A stretch of DNA of 64,000 bases from Heterohyrax brucei (lineage: Eukaryota > Chordata > Mammalia > Hyracoidea > Procaviidae), in contig CM053166.1 of assembly GCA_028571685.1 (NCBI GenBank), forward strand, positions 62,520,111 to 62,584,110, written 5' to 3'. Under the pieces are notes generated by a model. The model was not told where the DNA came from. It ran no database searches and was given only the letters and a program-made list of their open reading frames with translations. Below, in pieces: positions 13,101 through 26,201 of the stretch (the first letter of the stretch is position 1; each line of letters begins with the position of its first letter). Both the position numbers and the translations under genes were made by a program.

Positions 13101-13830
13101 TGGCACAGCTAGCATTTTGCTAAGAGAGCCTGCTGCATCCCACATTGGTGAGTGGTGCCTGGGGTCTTAAAAGGTGCCAACCTGCCATCTGAGGGTACAC
13201 CAAAATGTCCCAACTCAGCAGGATCAGATGATCACCAAGGACCAAAATGACATGGGGAAAGATAACCCAGAAAAGAGACAGAGCCACATGAGTGGGTCAC
13301 TACCTCGACTTGTGACCAGAAGATCCAGATGGTGCCTGCCCACCACCAGTGATAGCTGTGATGGAGCTCACAAAGTTCAGTCTCACTGGAAACACAAGAA
13401 TAAAAAGGGGTGCACCCTGAGATATTCACTAAAAGACCATAAATGATGGTCCAGGGGCCTCAGATTTACCCTGGGAGCATAGCCCCTGGCCTTGATTCTG
13501 GCCCCGTCCATAAAGAAAAATGGAGGTCAACTCTTCAGATAGGAATGGATGGGACTTGGTGACACAGAGTGACAATATCATGTGTACACTTTATGGTTCC
13601 TTGCATCTATAGGATGTCATCCTGCTGACCTCTGGCTGGAGAAAGGGGAGTGGGTGGGGAGGAGGGGAAAGGAGACTGTTGGGAGGTTGAGACACATATG
13701 GAGCAGAGAGGAATAGTGTGCTGTCACTGGGCAGGGAGAGCAGTGGGAGTTGCATATAGGTGGGCATGCAATTTATATCGGAATGTACATTTTCATTCAA
13801 TCATTAAAAAAACAAGCAAAAAAAAGAATT
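10101..13830 (+). mobile_element. L1-A, 3' part (rest of ORF2, long 3'UTR)
   Basis: Continues L1-A exactly where 3,517 left off. ORF2 runs to about 12,830. Its 3'UTR of about 950 nt includes a G-rich purine tract near 12,880-12,915 and ends with an 'attttcattcaatcattaa' tail and A-rich sequence (about 13,790-13,830). Similar 3'UTRs are found in L1-D, L1-C, the 5'-inverted copy at 26,920 and the antisense copy at 62,545. Confidence 0.9.
10379..12830 (+). pseudogene. L1-A ORF2p remnant, RT and C-terminal part
   Basis: The longest open stretch in the window is here: 292 codons at 10,629-11,507, covering most of the RT palm and fingers ([36 protein letters not shown]). The catalytic FADD reads FAHD near 11,140, so the first aspartate is lost. 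A run of 23 A (10,689-10,711) encodes an expanded lysine stretch. C-terminal pieces are open at 11,848-12,186 and 12,598-12,933. Confidence 0.9.
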
Positions 13831-15026
13831 TACATAGAGAGCCCTCCTAGAAATTATACAAAATGAAAAATTAAGCAAACCATTCCAACTGATGAAACAT
13901 CAACATTCTGAAATCCAACAGATCAATTACAAAACTACAGAACTGGGCAATTCAATTCAAAGCCAAAAAGAGCAGAATTGAGTAACTGCAAGTCAGACTT
14001 ACTGACCTTGAAGATAGAACTGACACAAGCGCTTATGAAGAAAAGTGAGAGAAAAGTAATAAGAAAGATGAAAAAGCATTAAGAAACATGTCAGAATCTA
14101 GCAAGATGAATAATCTACATTTAATTGGAGTTCCTGAATAGGGAGGGACAGCTGAAAACATATAGAATATTGTTGTTGAGTTCCTGACAGAAAATGTCCC
14201 TGAAATTATGAAAGAGAACATACATATCCAAGATGTGTATCAAATGCCACACAAACTAGACTCCAAAAGAAAGGCACCAAGATACATTTTAATCAAGCTT
14301 AATAAAATGAAACATAAGCAGAAACTCTTATAGGCAGTGTTACCAGAAGCAAAGCTAACATTCAGAGGGAAGCCTTGTAGGCTTTTGTATGACTTCTTGG
14401 CAGAAATAGTGTCGCATGAAGGCAGTGGGATGACACATTCAAAGCCTTGAGGAAGAAAAACTTCCAACGAAGAATTACATATCCTGCAAAACTGTCTTTA
14501 AAATATGAAGATGAAATTAAGATATTCGGAGATAAACAGAAGGCCTTGTAAATGCCAAACCAAAACTACAAGCAAAACTGAAGAAGTTCTTTGCTTAGAA
14601 AAACAAAACTATTAAGTGTATATTTAAGAAGGAAATACAGGAGACAACATCCAGAAACCTACTCAGTTAGGGAAGGCACAAAACTCAATCAAAGATATAA
14701 TATTAAAAGAAGGGAACTAGTGATCATGTCATGAAAACTATGATAGCATCACATTAAAAAGAAGGATATACTACAGTAGTTATATTTCTTTCAGATTGGG
14801 AGGAAGTTAATAAGATATCTAGAAGTTAAAATTGGAATCAAACTTAGAATACTAAGGGGGATCATAGGAGTAGCTGCAAAGACAGTAACAATGCTGCATA
14901 CCAAAACAAGAAGTGTAATACGAGAGTCTTAACACAAAACCAACACTGAAAAAGATGAAAAGTCAATCCATAAAGAAGAGTGATTGACAAAAGAATATGA
15001 AGAGCAACATAGAAAACACCAACACA
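13831..15026 (+). mobile_element. L1-C, 5'-truncated L1, first part
   Basis: Starts inside ORF1, directly after the A-rich tail of L1-A. It contains a decayed ORF1 remainder (about 13,831-14,590) and the inter-ORF spacer up to the insertion of L1-D. Segments match L1-A and L1-B at the same positions of the element, for example 'cattcagagggaagccttg' and 'agaattacatatcctgcaa'. It resumes at 16,652. Confidence 0.88.
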
Positions 15027-16651
15027 CGTGCAATTAAGTGATGGGCAAAGGAGATGGACAGACATTTCTCTAAAGAGGAGAGCCAGGCAGCCAAAAAAAA
15101 AACACATACGGAAATGTTCACGATCATTAGTTATTAAAGAAATTCAAATCGAGACTACAATGACTACATCTCACAGCAACAAGGTTGGCCATGATCCAAA
15201 AAACGCAAAACAACAAATGCTGGAGAGGCTGTGGAGAAAGTGGAACTCTCCTACACTGTTGGTGGGGTTGCAAAATGGTCCAGCTTCTTTGGAAAGCAAT
15301 CTGGCACTTCCTTAAAAAAATGGATACAGATATACCATTTGACCCAGTAATTCCACTACTTGGAATATATCCTACAGAATCAAGGTCATTCACACCAATG
15401 GACACATGCACAAGAATGTTTATCACAGCACAGTCCATGATAGCAAAAAGATGGAATCAACCCAGATGCCCAACAACAGAGGAATGGATAGGTAAACTGT
15501 GGTATATATACTCAATGGAGCACTATGCAGTGATAAAGAATAATGATGATTCCAGGAAACATCTCCTAACCTGATTTCAACTGGAAGACATTATGTTGAG
15601 TGAAAGCAATCAGCAATAAAAGGACAAATATTGTATGAGACCTCTATGATAAGACCTTAAAAACAGACTTGTGTATAGAAGAAAAAACTCTGACAGCTGC
15701 AAGGGAGAGGAGGGAGGGAGGGTGAGGGGGGAAGGGTTTAGATTAGATAGTTGATAGAAATCTGGTTGGGTGAAATCAGTGATAGCACACATTAGAAACA
15801 AGAACAATATTAAGTGGACTTCAGCATAACTTGAATACTCCTTCCACCTTAACCCAATACTGCAAGGACACAGTAGCTGGGGTAGGGGGCAGGAGACCAT
15901 GCTCTTAGGCAAAATTCAGGCCAATTGGCACAACTAGCATTTTGCTAATGAGGACTTTATGCACCCCACATTGATGAGTGGTGTCTGGGTTCTTAAAAGC
16001 TGCCAAGCTCCCATCTGAGGGCACAGCAAACAGCCCCAACTCAGCAGGAATGGATGATCATTGGGGACCAAAATGACAAGGGGTAAAGACAACCCAGAAG
16101 ATAGAGAGACCCACATGAATGGGTGCTTACAGCGACATGAGACCGGAAGAACCGGATGGTGCCTGGCCACCACCAGTGATAGCTGCGAGGGAGCTTACTA
16201 AGTTGAGTCTCACTGGCAACACAAGAATAAAAAGGGGTGCACCCCGAGATCTCCAGTAAAAGACCTCACTTGATGGTCCAGTGGTTTCTGGGTTCCCCTG
16301 GGAGCATGGCCCCTGGCTCTGATGCTGCCCTTGCCCATAAATCATAACAAAGATCCACTCTTCAAACACAAATGGATTGGACTTGGCGATGCAGAATGAC
16401 CATATATTGGATGCACTTTATGGTTCTATGCATCTATAGGATATCATCCTGTTGACCTCTGGCTGGAGGAAGGAGAGTGGGCAGAGAGAAGGGGAAAGGA
16501 GACTGTCGGGAGGATCAGACGTGTATGGAGCAGAGAGGAATAGTATGCTGTCACCGGGCAGGGAGGGCAGTGGAAGCTGCATATAGGTGGGCATGTGAAT
16601 TTATATGGGAATGTACATTTTCACTCAGTCATAATAAAAAAAGTTAAAAAA
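15027..16651 (+). mobile_element. L1-D, 5'-truncated L1 nested in L1-C
   Basis: A 1.6-kb insertion flanked by a perfect 16-bp target duplication, agaaaacaccaacaca, at 15,011-15,026 and 16,652-16,667. It holds only the ORF2 C-terminus (open 15,185-15,574; MIQKTQNNKCWRGCGESGTL...) and a long 3'UTR. The 3'UTR has a G-rich tract near 15,700-15,740 and ends 'tcactcagtcataataaaa'. The intact duplication and lower decay suggest it is younger than its host L1-C. Confidence 0.95.
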
Positions 16652-19600
16652 AGAAAACACCAACACAAAAATAAACATATCAAAATGACAGCACCAAACA
16701 CATACCTATAAAGAATTACATGGAATGTAAAAGGACTGAATGTTCCCATAAAGAAACAATGAGTGACATGTTGGATGAAAAGCCAGGACCCATCTATACG
16801 TTGCTTACAAGAAACACACTTTAGACTTAAAGATATGAACAAGCCAAAAATGAAAGGATGGAACAGTATATACCAAGCTAACAATACACAAAGAAGAGCA
16901 GTTGTGACAATCCTAATCTCAGATAAAATAGATTTTAATGTAAAATCCCCCATCATGGACAAGGACTGTCACTACGTATTCCTGAAAGGGTGAACACACA
17001 ACTAGGACTTAACAATATTAGATATTTATGCACCTGATACCAGAGCATCTAAATACATCAAACAAACACCGACTACACTGAAAGCTGAGACAGATCACTC
17101 CAAAGTAATAGAGGAAGACTCCAACACTCTACTATCAGTAATGGACAGATCATCTAGAAAAAAAGCTCAGTAAAGACACAGAAGATCTTATTGCCACAAT
17201 TAACCAATTAGACGTCATTGACACATACAGAACTTCCTATCCATCAACAGACAAATAGACCTTATTCTCCAGTGCAAATGGAACATTTTACAGAATACAC
17301 CATGTGTTAGGACATAAACCAAATCTCAACAAAATCCGAAGCATTGAATTACGGTAAAAAACATCTTCTCTGACCATAAAGCTATAAAAGTAAAAATCAA
17401 GAGCAGAAAAAACATAGATAGAAATTGGAATTCATGGAAACTGAACAACACTTTGCTGAAAAACCCACAGGTTACAGAAGAAATCAAGTATGAAATAAAG
17501 AAATTTATGGATTCAAATGAAAATGAAAACACATCCTACCAGAACCTATTGGATACACTCAAAGCAGTGCCCACAGGTCAGTTTCTCACTATAAATATAC
17601 ACATTCAGAATGAAGAAAAGATTCAAATGAAAGAATTAACCCCACAGCTTGAATCAGTAGAAAGAGTGCAACACAGGAACCCCTCAGGCAGCAGAAGAAA
17701 ACAGAAAATAAGGATTAGAGCAGAACTAAATGAATTAGAGATTAGAAGAACTGAAAAACTGAAAAGACCAAAAGCTGATTTTTTGAAAAAAATCAACCAA
17801 ATTGACAAACCATTGGCTAAACTTACAAAAGAAAAACAGGAGAGGAAACAAATTACCCAAATAAGAAATGAGATGGGAGCCGTCAAAACAGACCCAGCTT
17901 AAATCAGAAGTATCAAAACAGAATACTACAAAAGACCGTACTCTAGTGGATTTGAAAACCTAGAGGGAATGGACAGATTCCTAGATTCTTATCACCTACC
18001 AAAATTATCACAAGGTGAAGCAGAACAACTTAATAAACTCATCACAAAGGAAGAGACTGAAAAAGTCATCAAAAAACTATCAAACAAAAAAAGCCCTGGC
18101 CCAGATGCCTTCACTGCAGAATTCTACCAAACTTTAAAGAAATAACTCCAGTACTACTGAAACTATTTCATGTCATATAAAGGGATGGAATACTCCCAAA
18201 TTAATTCTATGAAGCTAGCATAATCCTGATACCAAAACCAGGGAAAAATCCCACAAAAAAGGATTATTGCAGACGAATATCATGCCTGAACCTAGATGCA
18301 AAATCTTCAACAAAATCCTTGCCAATAGGATTCAACAGCATGTCAAAAAAAAACCCAAAATTATACACCATGACCAGGTTGGCTTCATACCAGGGATGCA
18401 AGGCTGGTTCAACATCAGAAAAACAATTAATGTGATTAACCACATAAATAACACAAAAAATAAGAATCACCCGATTCTGTCAATTGATGCAGAAAAGGCA
18501 CTTGACAAAGTCCAATACCAATTCATGCTAAAAATTCTCAGCAAAATAGTAAAAGAAGGAAAATTCCTCAATGCAATAAGGCGCATCTATGCAAAGCCAA
18601 CTGCTTACATCATCCTGAATGAAGAGAGACTGAAACAATTCCCCTTGAGAATGGGCAGTAGACAAGGATGCCCATTCTCATCACTTTTATTCAACATTGT
18701 ACTATAAGTTCTGACCAGAGTAATTAGAGAAGACAAAGAAATAAAGGGTGTCCGCATCAGCAAAGAAGAAATTAAAATCTCCCTGTTCCTAGATGATATG
18801 ATTGCGTATGCTGCAAATCCTGAAGAATCTGTAAGTAAACTACTTGAAGTAATAGAACAGTTCAGCAGAGTATCAGGATATAAGATAAACATAAGTAAAT
18901 CAGTTGGATTCCTTTACACCAACAAACAGATTGTTAAACAATAAATCACCAAGTCAATATAATTTACTGTAGCCCCAAAACCCCCAAATAAAATACCTAG
19001 GAAGAAATCTAACTAGAGAAATAAGAGACTTACACAAAGAAAACTACAAGACCTCACCACAAGAATCCAAGAAAGACTTACATAAATGGAGAAAACTATG
19101 CTGCTAATGGATTGGAAGATTTAACATTGTGAACATGTCCATTCTATCCAAAATGATCTACATATACTGCGCAATGCCAATACAAATTCTGGTGACAATT
19201 TTAAAGAGACAGAGAAACAAATCATGGAAAGGGAAGAAACCCTGGATAAGCAATGCACTACTGAAGAAGAAGAACAAACTGGGAGGCGTCTCACAACCCT
19301 GACCTTAGAACCTATTACACTACCACAGTAGTCAAAATAGTCGGGTACTGCTACAAAAAGACACAAATAGAGCAATGGAACAGATTTGAGACCCCAGAGA
19401 TGCCACCATCCTCCTGTGAACAGTTGATATTCGACAAAGGCCATAAGATTGTAATCTGGGGTAACAACAGTCTCTTTAACAAATGATGCTGGCAAAATTG
19501 GATATTTATCTGCAAAAAATTTAAATGAGATCCATATCTTTCACCTTATACAAACACTAACTCAAATTGGATGAAAGACCTAAATATCAAATCCAAAACC

Positions 19601-21478
19601 ATAAAGATCATGCAAGAAAAATAAAGTCAACAATGGACATTTTAATGCAGAACTTAGGCTCCAAAATCTGTGAAACAAAGCATGATCAACAGAAGAGAAA
19701 ATAGATAAATGGGAACTACTAAGAATCAAACAGCTTTGCTCATCCAAAGACTTTTTCAAAAGAATTAAAAGACCATCTACAGAATGCAAAGAAATATTTG
19801 GTAACTACATGTTGTATCAATGTCTGATATCCATAATCTACACAGTTCTGCAAAATATCAAGAAGAAAAGGGTAAATAACCCAATTAAGCAATTGGTAAA
19901 GTAGATGGACAGACACTTCACTCAAGAGCACATACAGGTAGCCAAAAGACACATGAGAAAATGCTCATAATCATTAGCTATTAAAGAAATCCAAATAAAA
20001 GGTACAATGACAGACCATCTCACCCCAAGAAGGTTGGCCATGTTCCCAAAATCACAAAACAATAAATGCTGGAGAGGCTGTGGGGAAAATGGTACTCTCC
20101 TACACTGCTGGTGAAATTGCACAATGGTACAACCTCTTTGGAAGCACTCTCCTGCTTCCTTACAAAGCTGGAAATAGTTATACCACTTGGCCCAGTAATC
20201 CCACTGCTTGGAATATATCCTACAGAAGCAAGGACAGTCACATGAACAGATACATGCACATGAGTGTTTATTGCAGCACAGTCCACAATAGCAAAAAATT
20301 GGATTCAACCCAGATGCCTAACAACAGACGAATGGATAAACAAAGTGTAGTATATATAGTGAATGAAACACTATACAATGGTAAAGAACGATGATTTTAG
20401 CAAGAAACCTGGTTTCAACTGGAGGACATTATGCTGAGTGAAATCAGTCAGCAGCACAAGGACAAATATTGTATGAGACCCTCTTATAAGGACTTAAAAA
20501 TAGACTCATGTACAGAGGAAAAGACTCTTTGATGGCTGCAAAGGAGAGGAGGGAGGGAGGGAGAGGGTTGGTTATAGATTAGACAGCTGATAGAAATTCA
20601 GCTGTGTGAAAGCAAAGACAGCACACATTAGAAAGAAGATCATCTTAACTGGACTTCATCATAAACTGAAAACTCTTCTAATCTTAACCCAATATTGCAA
20701 GGATAGAGTAGCAGGGGCAGGAGTCCAGATACTATGCTCTCATGGGACATGAAGGCCAATTGGCAAGAGAGCTAATGGACTCTCTTTGCTTACCATTAAG
20801 AGAATCTTCTGTACCCCATATTTGTGAGTGGTGTCTGGGATCTGAAAAGCTAGCAAGCTGCCCTCTTGTTCCACCTCAGCTGGAACAGATGATCACCAAG
20901 GACAACAAAGATATTAGGGAAAAAGAGCCCAGCCCAGAAGACAGAATGACCCATGTGCATGGGTGACTGTATCAACATGTGAACAGAAGAACCAGATGGT
21001 GCCTGACCACCACCAATGACAGCCATGATGGAGCACACAGTGTCATGTCTCAGTGGCAACATGATAAAAAGAGGGGTGCACCTCAAGAACTCCACTAAAA
21101 GACTGCAACTGATGGTCTGAGGACCTGGGGTTTCCCTGGGAGCATGGCTCCTACACCTGCTGTTGGGTCTGACTAGACATCTTTACTGACGTTAGCTCTT
21201 TGGACAGAAATATATTTGACTCAGGGACACATTGTGACCATATTGTGTATGAACTTTATGGTTTTATGAATCTATAGGATGCTGTCCTACTGAACTCTTA
21301 CAAGAAGGTGGAGGAGAAGGTGGACAGGAGGGGCAGGAGACTGTTAAGATGGTCTGATATGTATAGAATGGAAAGGAGGAGTGTGCTGTCACTGGGCAAG
21401 GTGAGCAAAAGGAGTTGCAGATAGGCAAGCATGCAGATTTAACTTGGATTGTATACTTTCACTCAATTGCAATAATAA
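16652..21478 (+). mobile_element. L1-C, remainder (ORF2 and long 3'UTR)
   Basis: ORF2 starts near 16,684 and runs to about 20,480, followed by a long 3'UTR with a G-rich tract (20,545-20,575) ending in an (AAT)n-like tail near 21,465-21,478. In the endonuclease the usual GDFNTP reads EDSNTL near 17,120. In the RT the catalytic box reads FLDD near 18,785. A continuous 149-codon piece (17,453-17,902) covers the linker before the RT. Stops and frameshifts are frequent. Confidence 0.9.
16684..20480 (+). pseudogene. L1-C ORF2p remnant
   Basis: Endonuclease, RT and C-terminal segments are present in the normal order but in several frames. The open pieces are 16,763-16,993 (LQETHFRLKDMNK), 17,453-17,902 and 18,267-18,707 ([25 protein letters not shown]). 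Loss of the GDFN aspartate context and multiple stops show it is inactive. Its intact linker sequence near 17,755 provides the pre-insertion site used to recognise the L1-B target duplication. Confidence 0.85.
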
Positions 21479-24400
21479 TAATGAAACTACAGAATTGGAC
21501 AACTCCATAGAAAGTCAAAGGTACAGAATTGAGGCAATGGAAGCCCATATTAGGGAGACTGAAGTTAAAGCATATGACATCAACATATTTGAATTAAAAA
21601 AATATATCAAGAAACACCAAAAATTATGTGGGACTATATGAAGTGGAATAATCTGTGAGTTATTTGATTGCCAGAACAGGGGAGTGAGGTAACAGAAAAC
21701 ACAGAGAGTTGTCAAAATCTGCTGACACAAAACTTGTCTGATATCATGAAAGATGAGAAGACACTTATTCAAGACACTCACTGAACTCCACACAAGGTAG
21801 ATCCCAAAAGAAAGACACCAGGGCATATTATAAACAAACATGCCAGAACTAAAGATAAGCAGACATTTTAAAAGTGGCTAGGGATAAATGAAAAATAAGC
21901 TGCAAAGGAAAAACTGTAAGACTAAGTTTAGACTATTCAGCAGAAATGATGCAGGAAAGAAGGTACTGTGAACACATATACAAAGCCTTGAGGGAAAATA
22001 ATTGCCGGTTGAAAATTATGTACTGAGCAAAATAATCTCCAAAGACGATGGCAGAATTAGGACATTTCCAGGTATACAGAAATTTAGGGAATTTCCAAAA
22101 ACCAAACCAAAATTACAAGAAATACTACAGGGAGTCTTTTGGCTACAAAACCAATAACACCAGGTAATAACCTGAGACCAGAATACAGACAAAAGCAACT
22201 AGATATCAATTTCAAAATAAGGGAATCATAAAAATAAATGACAGACAAAACACTGAAAATACAGAAACAGACAGGTCCTTACATAAACATTAGAACCAAA
22301 AAGAGGCACCCAACACAAAATGTAGTCATAGGTTTTTCATACAGATGGGAAGTCAGGGTGATATCAAGAGATTCAAGACTGATTTAAATTTAGAAAAATA
22401 GAGGGAAATATTAAGGTAACCATAAGCCAAGCCAAGCCAAGCGCCGTCGAGTCGGATCCGACTCATGGCGACCCTAGGGGCAGGAAACTATTAATTTTAT
22501 GCACAAAAATAAAAAAAAAAATGAATTTGCACCAAATACAAAACTGCCAACACTGAAAAAGATGAAAAGAAAAAAATGTAAAGAAAAAGACTTAGCACAG
22601 AAAATTAAAGGGAACAAAGGAATTCTCTATAATACACACAAAAAAGAAATCAGAATGACAGGACTAAGCTCATACCTATCAATAATTGCACTGAATGTAA
22701 ATGGACTAAACACACCAATAAAGAGATGGAGGGTGGCAGATTGAATAAAAACATAACGCATCTATATACTGCCTACAGAAGACAAACCTTAGGCTCAAAG
22801 CCACAAACTAAAACTCAAAGGATGGAAAAAAATATATTTCAAGTTAACACCATTTAAAAAGAAGGAGAAATGGCAATATTAATCTCTGATAAAACAGGTT
22901 TTAAAGTAAAATCCACCACATTGGATAGGGATGGGTATTATATAATGATTAAAGGCCCAGTACTCCAGGAAGACATAACAATAATAAATATCTATGCATA
23001 CAATAACGGCACAAAATACATAAAACAAACACTATCTGTGTTAAAAACAATAACAGACAGCTTCACAGTAACAGTAGGATACTTCAACACACTGCTCACA
23101 GTAAAGGACAGAATATCTAGAAAAAACCTCAGTAGAGACACAGAAGATCTAAATGCCACAATCAAGCAACTTGAACTTGTAGACATATATAGAATGGTCT
23201 ACCCAACAGCAGCCAAGTATACTTTCTTTCCTAATGCATACAAAATGTTGCCCAGAATAGACCACATATTAGACCATGAAGCAATCCTTAATAAGTTCAA
23301 ATTATTTAAATATTACAAAGTATCTTTTCAGACCGTAAAATCATGAAAGTAGAAATCAATAACAGAAAAAAAAACAAGGAAAAGAAATGAAACATGGAAA
23401 CTGAGCAACACTTTTCTCAAAAACTACTGGGTTATAAAAGAAATCAAGGATGGAATAAAGAAATTCACAGAATCAAATGACAATGAAAACACATCCTACC
23501 AGAATACATGGGAAACAGCAAAAGCAGTGCTCAAAGGTAAATTTATCTAATAAATGTATACATCCAAAAAGAAGGCCCAAATCCAAGAATTAACTCTCCA
23601 ACTCGAACAACAGAGAGTAACAAAAGAAACCCTCTGGCATCAGAAGAAAACAAATATAAAAATCAGAACAGAACTAAATGAAATAGAGAACAGAAAAACG
23701 ATTGAAAAAGTTAAGAAGACTGAAAGCTGGGCTTTGAAAAGATCAACAAAATTGATAAACCACTGGCTAAATTGACAAAAGAAAAGCAGAAGAGGAAGCA
23801 AATAACTCGGATAAGAAATGAGATGGGCAATATGACATCAGCCACAAATGAAATTATAAGAATCATAATACTATGAAAAACTGTAATAAATCTGAAAACC
23901 TAGAAGAAATGGACAAATTTCTAGAAACACATAACCTACTAAAACCAGCACAAACAAAAAAGCTAAATAAGCCATCACAAGAAACTGAAAATATAATTTA
24001 AAAATTCCCAACTGAAATAAGTCTTGGCCTTGATGATTTCACTGGATTATTCTCCAAACTTTCAGAAAAGAGTTAAGACTACTATTACTAAATATATTCC
24101 AGAGCATGGTAAAGAATGGAATACTTCCAAATTCTTTCTATGAAACCAGTATAACCCTGATACCAAAATCAGGTAAAGACAGCAAAAAAAGGACCGCTAT
24201 CTCTCCTGAACCTAGACAAAATATCCTCAACAAAATTTTAGCCATTAAACTTCAACAACATATAACGAAATAATTCACTATGACCCAGTGGAATTCATAC
24301 CAGGGATGCATAGATGGTTTAACATTAGAAAAGCAATAAATCAACCACATAAATAAAACAAAAGGCAAAAACTACTTGATTTTATCAATTCATGCAGAAA

Positions 24401-24780
24401 AGGCATCTGACAAAGCCCAACACCCATTTATGTTAAAAATTCTCAGCAAAATAAGAATAGAAGGGAAATTGCTCAATGTAATAAGGGGTATGTATGCAAA
24501 CCCAACAGCCAACATCATCCTAAATGGAGAGAGACTGAAAGCATTTCCCTTGAGAACAGGAACCAAAAATGCCCATTGTCACCACTCTTATTCAGAATTT
24601 TGGGCTACCCCTAATCCAGTTGGTATCTAATACCCCCAAATGTACCAGATGCTACAAAACCTCTACAAGAAAAAGACAAATAACACAATTCAAAAATGGG
24701 GAACAGGCCCTTTACCAAAGAAGACATCCAGGATTCTAACAGATACATGAGGAAATGCTCACGATCGTTAGCCATTAAAA
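21479..24780 (+). mobile_element. L1-E, older 5'-truncated and internally deleted L1
   Basis: Begins in ORF1 immediately after the tail of L1-C. ORF1 remains run to about 22,130. ORF2 starts near 22,657 and includes a 158-codon endonuclease piece (22,870-23,346) in which GDFNT reads GYFNT, removing a catalytic aspartate. RT sequence continues to about 24,600. There it jumps to the region just before the last domain ('ccaaagaagacatccagga'), so about 1 kb of ORF2 is missing. It is more diverged from L1-A to D than they are from each other. Confidence 0.85.
22424..22484 (-). mobile_element. tail-only RTE/AfroSINE micro-insertion
   Basis: About 61 nt reading 'agccaagccaagcgccgtcg' then 'gatccgactcatggcgaccc' on the plus strand, inside the spacer of L1-E. 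It is the reverse complement of the AfroSINE/RTE 3' end plus a (TTGGC)n-type terminus. It is the longest of the micro-insertions. I could not identify target duplications. Confidence 0.75.
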
Positions 24781-24784
24781 CACA

Positions 24785-24921
24785 AAATCCACTGCCATTG
24801 AGTTGACTGCAACTCATAGCAACCCTATTAAGACAGCAGAACTGCCCCCATAGAGTTTCCAAGGAGCACCTAGCAGATTTGAACTGCCGACCTTTTGGTT
24901 AGCAGCTGTAGCACTTAACCT
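24785..24921 (-). mobile_element. AfroSINE
   Basis: Antisense copy. Reading the minus strand, the tRNA-like head has an A box ('ggttaagtgctacagctgc') and a B box ('aggtcggcagttcaaatc'). The core 'ccttggaaactctatgggg' follows, then the RTE-type end. It directly abuts the LTR starting at 24,923. Confidence 0.9.
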
Positions 24922-24922
24922 A

Positions 24923-25345
24923 TGTCGTGGATTGAACTGTGTTCCTCAAAATGTGTAGCCATGTGGCTGGGCCATGATTCCCAATATTTTATGACTGTTC
25001 TCTATTTTGTGATTTTCCTATGACACATGTTAGACGATTGGGCTGGAACTGTAAATCCTTTCATAAGATTACCTCCCTGCTCCACTGTAAATGGAGTTTC
25101 CCTGGAGTATGGTTTGTGCCACCCTTTATCCTTTCATCCTACAAGAGATAAAAGGAAAGGGAAGCAAGCAGAGAATTGGAAACCCACTCCATCAAGAAAG
25201 CAGCACCAGGAGAAGAGCACGTCCTTCAGACCTGAGGTTCCTGCACCAAGATGCTCCCTTAACAAAGACTGATGCGACACAAGGTCTTTCTTCCAGAGCC
25301 AACAGTGGGGAAAGCCTTCCCCTGGAGCAGATGGTCTCTGTTGGT
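24923..25345 (+). mobile_element. MaLR-type LTR
   Basis: Starts 'tgtcgtggattgaactgtgt', the conserved opening of MaLR/ERVL LTRs (TGTyATGGATTGAATTGTGT). It continues with segments shared with the LTR at 38,453, such as 'gagtttccctggagtatgg' and 'acaagagataaaaggaaag'. The 3' limit is uncertain. No internal retroviral sequence is seen. Confidence 0.7.
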
Positions 25346-26201
25346 TTATTTTGTTGCTTTCAGTGGGTCATCCTTCCCTGTTTCTGTGTATGCCTCATGA
25401 TTTTTTTGTTATTGAAAACAGTGCCTTTGAATAATATGGTATTTCTAGAATATAGATTCTCCTTCTTCCTTATATTTTGATTTTTTTCCCTTTCTTTGTC
25501 TTCCTTTCTCCTTTTATAATTGTTTAAGATCATGGTAGTTTGTCAGTCATTCAAACCACTTTTGGAGAAATAAGTGGGGAAAAACCATTTTTCAAAAGAA
25601 ATAACCTTTTGCAGTATTTTCAAATTGGCTCTATGCTGGGGCAATCCTTAAGCAGGCTTACACTGAGCTAGGAGATCCATACAAGGAGAAGGTTTAGGAT
25701 TACTAAAATTGTATCTGGGCATGTCATGAATCAGAATGGACGCAGTGGCATTGGGCTTGGTTTGCTTTTTGTATCTTGCCCTGAGCTTGCATACAGCCCC
25801 CTGAGTTAAGTTCATCTGGGTGCGTTTAAATGATGCAATTTCTTGAGTAAATTCTCTCTCTGCAGCTTTCACCCATCTCTATTGCCCTTGTTTTCCCCAG
25901 TTAGTCACAGCTGCTTTCTCTGCTTTACAGTGTGCAGGATATCCCCTTTTCTCCCCAACCCCAGTGACCTCCAAGACGGAATAAAAACAGAGGCAAAGAC
26001 TGTTTGGGTCCTATAAGTAGTCACTAAACTGATTGGGGCAGGCAAATGCCACACTCCATTAATGAAATGTGTTCTGCTGTCCAGTTCCAGGTTCCAAGCT
26101 TCCAAGTCAAAAATATGGCTGCTGATTCTAACCAGCTGCAGAAAGGGTGTAGGGGTGGTGATCAAGCCAGTATTCAGAAAAAAAAAAACTTAATGTCTTC
26201 T
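25346..26201. other. unassigned, possibly old repeat or ERV-internal sequence
   Basis: Minus-strand ORFs of 74 and 86 codons (25,648-25,872 and 25,905-26,165) lie next to an antisense ERV LTR, so they could be decayed ERV-internal sequence. I recognise no conserved retroviral motif in them. The part before about 25,560 resembles an old mammalian interspersed repeat that I cannot name. Confidence 0.3.

Noticed and set aside
13174-13446. 90-codon ORF as a gene
   Set aside because: It lies within the L1-A 3'UTR; similar ORFs in the other 3'UTR copies (26,949-27,197, 62,968-63,270) are by-products of shared repeat sequence.
25648-26165. Retroviral env or gag remnant
   Set aside because: Position next to an LTR is suggestive, but no diagnostic retroviral motif was visible.
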